From Brachypterus glaber (Eukaryota; Arthropoda; Insecta; Coleoptera; Kateretidae), in assembly GCA_958510825.1 (NCBI GenBank), contig CAUEHQ010000003.1:124001-188000 (forward strand): a stretch of 64,000 nt of DNA. The letters are read 5' to 3'. The notes under the pieces are model-generated. The model was given only the letters and a program-made list of their open reading frames with translations, was not told the origin of the DNA and did not search any database. Positions 55,616 through 64,000 of the stretch are shown here, in pieces. How positions within the stretch are numbered: the first letter of the stretch is position 1; each line of letters begins with the position of its first letter. The position numbers were made by a program, and so were the translations under genes.

Positions 55616-57167
55616 AGATAAATCCACTAATCGTATCATTACTGATGAGGCTGAAATGGCAGAATGTTTTGCTGAGCAATTCCAGAGTGTTTACACCAGA
55701 AAAGATTTAAACAATATGCCCACGTTAGATCCCAACTTATTCTCTGCAAGATCTAGAAAAGATAACATTTACGCCTGAAAAAGTGGAAAAGGCCATTAAG
55801 TCTCCAAAAGCTAATTCTAGTTCAGGAAAAGACGAAATCACAGCTTTATTCTTGTCAAAATGTTCTTCTAATCTTTCTAAACTACTGTCAGAAATGATGA
55901 ATGAAATCTTTAGCAAAGGAAAATCACCAAAAGACTGGAAAACTGCTATCGTTGTACCGATTTATAAAAAAGGTAATAAACAACTTGCTGAGAATTACCG
56001 ACCGATCAGTTTAACAAACAACCTTTGTAAAGTTATGAAGAAAATTATCGTTTCTGAAATGACATCATTTCTTCTAGAAAATAGCGTCATACCCTCATCT
56101 CAGCACGGCTTCCTCCCTGGCAGGTCTACCTTCACAAATCTGCTTAACGATTGGACACTGGCGGACGATGAGGGAGAGCCCATAGACATATTCTACTTAG
56201 ATTTTGAAAAGGCTTTCGATAAGGTACCCTTTATTAGAATAATGTACAAATTAAATTACTTTGGTATCAGAGGTGACTTGCTTGAACTTCTTGGTGACTT
56301 CCTCCAGGGCCGAAATTTTCTTGTTCGAATAGGAATTATTCTGTCAAAGCTACGAGAAGTATTCAGTGGAGTCCCACAAGGGTCAGTAATTGGTCCTTTG
56401 CTGTTCCTGATTTTCATCAGTGACCTTCCCAAATGCATTAAATGCAGAAAAAGCTCTTTTGCGGATGACACCAACTGCTACTGCAATGCAATCACTCAGT
56501 CTACAATCCTCCAACAAGACATCGAGGCATTAAAAAGATGGACAGCAATGTGGCAGATGCCATTGAATGATTCCAAATGCTCCATTTACACCTGGGCCGT
56601 AGTAATCCAAGGCACCAGTATTTTATATGATCAGTTCAAGTTGGCGTAGTTACACAGCAGAGAGACCTGGGAATCATTGTCACGGGTGACCTTAAATGGG
56701 AAGCCCATATCAACACCATAGTCAAGAAAACCAACAGTCTCGTTTATCTAATTTCCAGGGCTTTCAAGAATCTCACTTCTGAAATGATCCTAAAAATCTA
56801 TAAAACATACATAAGACCAAAACTCGAATACGCCCAGTGTATATGGAGCCCCTACTATGTCAAGGACATCGAGGAACTGGAGAAAGTTCAACGCAGAGTT
56901 ACGAAGTTGCCCATAAGTTTAAGAAACTTACCCTACGAAACTCGCATCCAAAGGCTTCATCTCCCCACTCTTCAACAACGTCGTCTGCGAGGTGACTTAA
57001 TAGAAGTTTATAAGGTTCTGAGTGGTCACTATAAATGTGATTTGGAAATTTTTCAGTTTGCCGAAAACTTAGAGGCCACAATAAAAAGTTATGCAAGGAG
57101 CGTTGTGCAAAATTGCTACGAAAAAACTTTCTATCGAACCGCGTGGTTTACAGCTGGAACCGATTAA
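55616..57167 (+). pseudogene. CR1-like reverse transcriptase
   Basis: Continues the endonuclease-linker at 43982. After KDKSTNRIITDEAEMAECF there is a one-base frameshift near 55745. The RT frame (55783-56649) has SSGKDEITALFL, NYRPISLTNNLCKVMKKI, QHGFLPGRSTFTN, FYLDFEKAFDKV, GVPQGSVIGPLLFLIFISDL and SFADDTNCY (catalytic Asp pair intact). A frameshift near 56620 leads to RDLGIIVTGDLKWEAHIN, KTYIRPKLEYAQCIW and EKVQRRVTKLP, the C-terminal tail, with further small breaks near 57150. The 3' UTR runs to 57407. Motifs fit the CR1 group, with no RNase H. Confidence 0.87.
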
Positions 57168-57407
57168 CTGAAGAAACTGTAAATTCAATTTCTATTAACC
57201 AGTTTAAAAACAGAGTGGACCACGAGATGGAGGGATGGATTATTCAATGTGATTTACCCACCCACTGTGATATATGTTCCTATATGTGATATTTATAATA
57301 TCTATTTGTTGTGATAAACTAAATTAATTACCATTAGCAAAATCAAGATTATATTCAATAGTTTCATCGTTTATAACGCTCACTATTGTAATTTATAATA
57401 ATATCAC

Positions 57408-57452
57408 CTGACCATCACCTGACTATGACCTGACCATGACCTGACCATCAGC
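57408..57452 (+). repeat. short-unit satellite, CACCTGACTAT type (right part)
   Basis: Four imperfect copies of CACCTGACCAT/GACCTGACTAT, the continuation of the array at 42823-43009. Confidence 0.85.
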
Positions 57453-57509
57453 GAATACTAAGGTTATAAATTAAGAGTAAAATTTAGAAATTAACCATTT
57501 GCAATAAAA

Positions 57510-58280
57510 ATGTCACAAGATTTAGTTCATGTTGGAGAGCTGGCAGAAGCTGTCAGAGCCAAATATAGGTTTTTAAAAAGAATGAAGTCCGACAAAGAAG
57601 AACACTTAGAAGCAGTATTTAAGTCTGAACCTTTGAAAGAAAACTTATGTGATACACAATCATCCATTGAAAAACATAACCTAACAAAAAATAATCAGCA
57701 TGAAGATCATCGCTAGGTCCAAACGCTACTTCTGAGGAGCGAGAATATACTTGTAATAGCGATACCTATGGGCCGGAATTAAAAAATGGGCGATGGATAC
57801 TTGGAAATAAACAACTGAACTTTGATGATAAACATATAGTTGTAGGTGGCAAAACATTCAAAAGCAGTACAGGTCTACAACAGTTGATATTTTGCGAGAA
57901 GCCTCGAAGTTTTACAGAACAATTCACAGATATATAAACAAATATTAGAGTTGACCGGTGTACATCGTGATTCTTGTGGTTATCTCAGACATCAGCCTTG
58001 CACGGAAAAATTCAACAACATAATCAAGCCGTTGTTTGGGAGAAAGAGATTCTCGAAAATATCTGCTATAGAATCAAAGGATAACGACATTATTAAGCCT
58101 CTGCGAGAGCATAAATGGATGAAGATATCTTACCCAAAACCAATCGAATATGAAGATGCTTTTTTAAACACCGATTCGCTAGATGAAAGTTTCTTAGTGG
58201 AAAAACTTAAACACCTAACTCCACAGGATAGCAAATTTCGCCAAATAATTGCTGAGCTTAAACGAGTTGGATATATTTAA
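57510..58280 (+). pseudogene. DUF8207-like protein, frameshifted
   Basis: ATG 57510 gives a helical start with VGELAEAVRAKYRFLKRMK, then a frame change near 57700 leads to YGPELKNGRWILGNKQLNF, KTFKSSTGLQQLIFCEKPRS, and a second near 57935 leads to LELTGVHRDSCGYL, then a C-terminus with FLVEKLKHLTPQDSKFRQII. The order (coiled N-terminal helix, G-x-WxLGxxxI block, GLxxLI...KPRS block, terminal IIxELKxxGxI) matches the DUF8207 family, present in many copies in arthropod genomes and thought to belong to virus- or Polinton-like elements. No partner genes are visible. Function is unknown. Confidence 0.5.
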
Positions 58281-58385
58281 TATTAAATATAATATTAGAA
58301 AATATGCAAATTTTAGTGTAATACATATTTCAGTTTTATTTGTAGCAAAATATAAGAACTATGTTTTTATTTCCTGTTTAATCGA

Positions 58386-58482
58386 CATAATGAATATAAT
58401 GGACATAATCGACATAATGGACATAATAGACATAATGGACATGATGGATATAATGGACATAATCGACATAATGGACATTCGA
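58386..58482 (+). repeat. 9-bp minisatellite
   Basis: About ten copies of ATAATGGAC / ATAATCGAC-type units. In frame it would encode repeats of Ile-Met-Asp, but it is not part of a recognisable gene. Confidence 0.85.
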
Positions 58483-58499
58483 AGTATAGTAGTAAGGCA

Positions 58500-59604
58500 T
58501 TAAAATCTCTCAAACGAGCATAAAAAATATTGGTTGAAGGTGAAACTTCTAATATGCGAAAATACTCTAATAAGGGTGCTAACTTATGTTTGGTTAAAAA
58601 TAAAAGCGATAAATAAAATTTTCCTTAAATAAAGTTATTGATTTCAATTGCCTGACAGTTATTCTTTTGCAACCGATACCGAGTAGCAAAAAAGTTGGAT
58701 AAACAAAAAAAAAAAAGATCCAGTATCGTATTAAGATAAAAACTTACTCTTTAAGTCTCGATAGGATTTTTAATGGTTTTTAGTTTTTGGTATTTTATAT
58801 GTTTTTAATATGGGTATAACTTTGGAGAACGAGCGTTGGAATTTAGATTCAGTAGATTAATAACACCAAGACATGCAGGAATCCTAAGCCGAAAGATGTT
58901 TTGATGCGGTTTTTGTTAATCTGACGTAGGAGAACTCAGTGTTTTTTTTGTGTAAATTTTAAAATAAAATAATTAAAAATTCTTGTTTATTATAAGTTGT
59001 TAAATCGGCACCTAGTGCTACTAAGAATGCCTAGGTATTGAAATCTTTGCCGAAAAGTCAAAATCTATGACCATGTTTTTATATTTCTCGACGTTTTAGA
59101 CCTTTCTGAGTCGAAATCGGTGAAAAAAATTTTTTGCGTCCGTCTATCTGTATGTCCGGTTTAAACTCGATAACTCCATTTCTAAAAAAGATATCGACAA
59201 GCGGGTTTTTGCATATTGTTTCTTATCATATTTTTAAGAGACATAAAAATGTAACCTATTTTTTTAAGACATTTAATCGATACTTCAAATTTACGCAAAA
59301 TGCCGTTTTCCACCAGAAGATCTACTTACAAAGATAAATTAAACCTAGTAACTGTTTTAGTTACTAATAATTATATCATTATAATGAAACGAAATAGGGT
59401 ATATAATGTATTTTATTTTATGTTTTTAGTATGACAGAGTGGTAGACTCAAGGTTATAGTTATGATTTTTTTTCAATAAATATGAAAATATCGCATTATT
59501 TTACCTTATTTTCCTTGCATATATGTTTGTTATTTAATGATGATAGTTTTAGCATATGTAATCCAGAAAAATAACTGGTGCGCTCACAAACCACAAAATA
59601 GGTT
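58500..59604. other. AT-rich, no gene seen
   Basis: TGCGTCCGTCTATCTGTATG then TCCG with CTCGATAACTCC near 59130 resembles non-coding text that is repetitive in many insect genomes. Open frames here look fortuitous. Confidence 0.4.
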
Positions 59605-60350
59605 AAAAAAACTTAAAACTCATGTTTGTTCTTTTTTATCTTTTTAATCGAACTTCGAATGATTTTAAAAATATCTTTGATTAATGCTCTTTCTAATGGT
59701 ATGCTACATGCATCAAAAAATCTTTAATTACCTTGATAAAAAACGCAAAATTCTTAGTATGTACCGGGTGATCCAAAGTTCCCGACCCAATCAGTTTTCT
59801 CCGAAACGGTAAAAGTTATGGACAAAATTTTATCGGGTTTTTCGATTGGGCCACCTAAGCTACAAATTAATGTGGATTTAAGGTTTTTAGTTTAGTGGAA
59901 TAATGGGCGTAGCGATAGTCATTTTTTTAATTTTTAGTGGCATGTATAGGAAAACTAACTTAAATCGAATAATATTTTAATTTTATATATTTATCACACA
60001 AAGTCTTTAATATACATACAAGCGTTAAGAAGTTATTTTCTAAATAATATTTTTCACCTTACGTCAAGTTATTTTAAACAACAAAAAAACAGACAGTTGG
60101 TTTAAACAAATTCAATCGCCAAAAATGGTCTGGGTTCAAATCTCAGCAGCGGAACTACTTTTTTTATTAATATTTAATTTTTTATTATAATTTTTTAATA
60201 TTATTAGTTTTTTTTTTTGGTTTATCAATGTTCCATTAATTTTATTATACATGGTATTTGTAGATTTTAAAAGACAATAAATAGTTTAATCGTTTTAAAT
60301 ATAAAATTAAGAGTCAATACAATTTTTAAAGAACTTTCACTTTCAGGTTT
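59605..60350 (+). repeat. 746-bp direct duplication, copy 1
   Basis: Nearly identical to 60361-61106; by eye only about three substitutions (for example CTCTTTCTAATGG against CTCTTTATAATGG). The copies are separated by ten bases of AT repeat. Contains TGTACCGGGTGATCCAAAGTTC-type text, a common insect element end. Confidence 0.92.
60130..60146 (+). other. tRNA T-arm-like hairpin (also at 60886-60902)
   Basis: CTGGGTTCAAATCTCAG forms a five-pair stem with a TTCAAAT seven-base loop, like a tRNA T-arm and pol III B box, followed by a T-run. No A box or acceptor stem is visible upstream, so it may be a SINE-like relic within the duplicated unit. Confidence 0.4.
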
Positions 60351-60360
60351 ATATATATAT

Positions 60361-61106
60361 AAAAAAACTTAAAACTCATGTTTGTTCTTTTTTATCTTTT
60401 TAATCGAACTTCGAATGATTTTAAAAATATCTTTGATTAATGCTCTTTATAATGGTATGCTACATGCATCAAAAAATCTTTAATTACCTTGATAAAAAAC
60501 GCAAAATTCTTAGTATGTACCGGGTGATCCAAAGTTCCCGACCCAATCAGTTTTCTCCGAAACGGTAAAAGTTATGGACAAAATTTTATCGGGTTTTTCG
60601 ATTGGGCCACCTAAGCTACAAATTAATGTGGATTTAAGGTTTTTAGTTTAGTGGAATAATGGGCGTAGCGATAGTCATTTTTTTAATTTTTAGTGGCATG
60701 TATAGGAAAACTAACTTAACTCGAATAATATTTTAATTTTATATATTTATCACACAAAGTCTTTAATATACATACAAGCGTTAAGAAGTTATTTTCTAAA
60801 TAATATTTTTCACCTTACGTCAAGTTATTTTAAACAACAAAAAAACAGACAGTTGGTTTAAACAAATTCAATCGCCAAAAATGGTCTGGGTTCAAATCTC
60901 AGCAGCGGAACTACTTTTTTTATTAATATTTAATTTTTTATTATAATTTTTTAATAGTATTAGTTTTTTTTTTTGGTTTATCAATGTTCCATTAATTTTA
61001 TTATACATGGTATTTGTAGATTTTAAAAGACAATAAATAGTTTAATCGTTTTAAATATAAAATTAAGAGTCAATACAATTTTTAAAGAACTTTCACTTTC
61101 AGGTTT
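60361..61106 (+). repeat. 746-bp direct duplication, copy 2
   Basis: Same length as copy 1. It ends at TTTCAGGTTT and is followed by unique sequence GGACCCTGTAGATGG. Confidence 0.92.
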
Positions 61107-61347
61107 GGACCCTGTAGATGGGTCGTTAGTTTTATGTGTAGTAAATTCTCTATATTTTTTGTATTTTACCGCAAAAAGGCCTAAGCGATAACACATACAT
61201 TTTTAAGGGAAATAAATTTTATTAAACAAACCTAATGAGGTATGTATTTGAAACTTGTCACCCTTTTAAAAGTGCCAAGTGCTCCAAAAAGGTGTTAATG
61301 TTTTTTTGCTTAAGAACAGTACGGACAACAAATTTCATAAGAAAAAA

Positions 61348-61547
61348 NNNNNNNNNNNNNNNNNNNNNNNNNNNNNNNNNNNNNNNNNNNNNNNNNNNNN
61401 NNNNNNNNNNNNNNNNNNNNNNNNNNNNNNNNNNNNNNNNNNNNNNNNNNNNNNNNNNNNNNNNNNNNNNNNNNNNNNNNNNNNNNNNNNNNNNNNNNNN
61501 NNNNNNNNNNNNNNNNNNNNNNNNNNNNNNNNNNNNNNNNNNNNNNN
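61348..61547. other. assembly gap of 200 N
   Basis: Exactly 200 N, a placeholder. It lies 241 bases after the 746-bp duplication. Confidence 0.99.
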
Positions 61548-62047
61548 GACTCGAGTATTTGAGCTGGTTCTCGTTAGGGTCGAGTACAGGTTAGTTATTT
61601 TTGTGTATACCTTATTTTAACAAAACTATTATCCTAGTGTAAAAATTGTTTAAAAACATTCCATGACCTTTTTATTAAAAAAAAAAAAATAAAATAAAAT
61701 TCTTGAAATTGAAAACTTTATTTTTTAAACTCAAATATTTTAAAAACCGATAAACGGATCTATAAAGTATCCATATCATTTTATGCAGAATTTTATACTA
61801 CATTTAACGAGTGAATATAGCATTCAATTTAAAAAATGGAGCTTTTTATGTTTGAGAATCCAAAAGTTTGAATATTTTAAACGCCCTGTATAAAATATTT
61901 TATTTTTTGCAAATAAAATAATTAGATACACCCTTTTAGGCTTGCAAAATTTTATTAATTTTTGACAAAAAATAAAGAAATTGAAGTGCCTTTTTTAAAA
62001 CCATACAACTTTTCCCTTTAAAGTTTTTCTCTATAGTTTATAATTTA
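61548..62047. other. AT-rich, no gene seen
   Basis: ACGCCCTGTATAAAATATTTT at 61881 resembles a mariner-type end. No coding signal. Confidence 0.4.
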
Positions 62048-63161
62048 CAGGGTTATTTTTTAAATGGTACAGTGCCTCTAACTTTTAAACGGCGTAAGAT
62101 ATCAAATTAAAATTTTGAACAGGTATATTGCATTATATAAACTATGTTTTTATGTAAATTACACATTTTTATATTTTAAAATAAAACTAGTGGGCAATGG
62201 GGGCAAAATGTTAAATGGAAGTGTGGGCGTGTGGCATATCGTTTGAAAGGTTTTAAAATTGTCTATCCAACAGTGTATTTATTTTTTAGGTTATTTTGAA
62301 GGGTTATATTTAGCTTTAAATGTTTAATAAATCAATTATGAAATGTGACAATCCTCCCTTAATAACTCGAATGAAGTGTAATATCAAAATTCTAAAAGAT
62401 GATTGAATTTAACTTATCATAACCTAAATATGCATAATGTGAGGTTATAAAATTTACCCCCATTCCCCCACTACCCCAACATAAAAATCTTAAATAACTA
62501 CCCCCTATTTTTTTACACTTAAGTTAAAGGGAAAATAAAGATCTTTATTAATAAATTAAAAAAAATATATTATTGACCAATCCCTTACTTGGGGGGCAGG
62601 TTCATTTTCATTTATATTATCACGGAATAGGAGGAGGTAAAGCGATTTAATTTTTTTTATAACCAACTTAAAGTATTTTTGATACCCCTTAATCTATGAC
62701 ATAAAAGTAAGGGGGTTACTGTCTAAGATTTTGAGGTTGGTGTAGTTGAGGGTTAGGGGGTAATAATTATAATGTTCAAATGTGAAAATTTAAGTTGCTA
62801 TGATGATGAATTAATTTGACCTTTTTTTCTAGAATTTTAATACTTTGGTTTGGACTTTTTTGGTTTTGGAGAGATTATATGATCATTGATCATATTCGAA
62901 TGCAATATATTGACGGCTTTTCAAAATTTAAAAGCTGTATAAAATATTTCAATTTAATCGAAAATCAAAAAATAAATATACGCTTGAATAGACAATTTGA
63001 ATACCTTTCAAATGATGTATTACTCGACCCCCTTTCATTTTAAAATTTTTCGTTAATATACAAGATACCATTTTATGTTGTATGTCTGTTCCAAATTTCA
63101 AGTCGATATCTTATGCCGTTCAAAAGTTAGAGGCACTGTACCATTTAAAAGAATAACCCTG
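62048..63161. mobile_element. non-autonomous inverted-repeat element, ~1.1 kb
   Basis: Starts CAGGGTTATTTTTTAAATGG and ends CCATTTAAAAGAATAACCCTG. The repeat of ~90 bp includes TACAGTGCCTCTAACTTTT and CGGCGTAAGATATC against their inverses. TA lies left of it; the right side has CG, so the target duplication has decayed or the border is shifted. No gene. Confidence 0.8.
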
Positions 63162-64000
63162 CGAATCGACCGAGTCGGATTGGGTGAGACACCCTGTATA
63201 ATAAAACTGATTTAAAAAACTCACCACAAAAATGTGTTCTTGAGGTTATGTCTTGACATTTTATGTAATTACATTCTGTACATTCTGCAAATAATAGATA
63301 AAAAACATTAGTTCTATATCTAATAGATAGTATTAATAAAAACTACTTACAGTTACACGCAGGTGGGTTCGATAAATCAATAATTCGATAATTCAATTTG
63401 TAAAATTCATGTTTCTGTAGACATCTTGTCTTATCAAAAAATAATAGAAGGAAGCACCTCTACTGGAGAACCGTAAAACTTACGAATAATATCTACTATT
63501 CAACTTAAAACTAGAACTAGATATCTATAATACTGATAAAAGAAATCTACCATTTATATGAATAAAAGAATTCTACTATTTAATTTAATTAATTTATAAA
63601 AACCAAACCTAGGCAGCGCCAATAATTTTATTAATCAATCTATTTATCCCGTAATGTAATCCGTTTGAATTAGTTTGAATTATTTCTATTTGCAGCTGCA
63701 CCGTAAAATTATGAATTATTCTTCGGGTGACGACATTGACCAGAAGGGGTCGCCATCTAGCGGTAGAAATTGGTGTTTTTAATTAATTAAAAAAAAAATC
63801 TCGGTGGCTGTGAATTGTCCACACCACAATTCACAACTCAACAAGTCTTTATTTATAAAAAATATTTTGGATAGTTTTACAGATAATAAATAATAAAAAT
63901 GTGCTTAACCTAAACCATCACATGCGCAGACAGCCCTCTAGGTCTTCCAAAAAGCCGCCCCCCCCCCTGCGCCGATTGGCAGCCCCAAGGTCAGACCACA
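63162..64000. other. no gene seen
   Basis: Mostly AT-rich. The last 60 bases are C-rich (GCCGCCCCCCCCCCTGCGCC). GACACCCTGTATAATAAAAC near 63188 looks like another mariner-type end. Confidence 0.4.

Larger units (their letters stand above)
43010..57407 (+). mobile_element. CR1-like non-LTR retrotransposon carrying nested insertions
   Basis: The 5' end is truncated inside the endonuclease domain at about 43010, and the 3' end (TGTAATTTATAATAA) meets the satellite at 57407. TATCA at both junctions could be the target duplication, but it is also part of the satellite unit. Its coding region is split at 43979-43982 by an element flanked by TTAA. Without insertions the copy is about 2.8 kb. Confidence 0.85.

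Noticed and set aside
58249..58503. Protein with IMDIIDIMD repeats
   Set aside because: It is the translation of the 9-bp minisatellite and starts inside the DUF8207-like pseudogene in another frame.

Overview
The window looks like a stretch of insect nuclear genome, probably a beetle or another holometabolous insect. The evidence is about 70% AT composition, spliceosomal-type introns, insect-type transposon proteins (DUF4780, Mag-like gypsy, BEL/Pao, DUF4817-type mariner) and a degraded USP2-like deubiquitinase. The order-level guess is weak. I could not show any intact host gene. Nearly all coding potential is transposon-derived and most of it is broken. Three runs of exactly 200 N are scaffold gaps.

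Layout. 0-1.2 kb: 5'-truncated R1/LOA-like non-LTR element on the minus strand (DUF4780-containing ORF1, start of an endonuclease ORF2). 1.9-3.7 kb: mariner-like element with a broken, intron-containing transposase. 3.7-13.4 kb: a minus-strand non-LTR retrotransposon split by two short inverted-repeat elements (5.7-7.2 kb) and a Mag-like gypsy element (7.4-12.7 kb, TSD GACAC), which itself carries a tRNA-derived SINE. 13.4-14.5 kb: ~130-bp satellite. 14.8-17.4 kb: second non-LTR element, plus strand. 18-23.7 kb: fold-back and tandem repeats, with a possible promoter and first exon near 18.6-18.8 kb. 24.1-27.3 kb: DNA transposon with long inverted repeats and a ~640-residue protein carrying RAG1/Transib-like motifs. 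27.3-29.4 kb: fold-back elements. 29.4-36.4 kb: a restriction-like-endonuclease non-LTR element split by an insertion, with a USP2-like retropseudogene abutting its 3' part. 36.8-42.6 kb: doubtful exons and non-coding inverted-repeat elements.

42.8-57.5 kb is the most informative structure, a nest. A short CACCTGACTAT-type satellite holds a CR1-like retrotransposon. That is split at TTAA by an element with arms of ~325-bp repeats. That element's ORF is split by an 8.7-kb BEL/Pao element with an envelope-like gene, and the envelope gene is split by an 843-bp fold-back element with a 14-bp target duplication. Each junction can be read base by base, so the order of arrival is clear.

57.5-64 kb: broken DUF8207-like gene, a 9-bp minisatellite, an exact-length 746-bp duplication, and another inverted-repeat element. 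The genes do not form a pathway. They are layers of mobile elements, and the main biological content is element structure, order of insertion, and a few little-described protein families.
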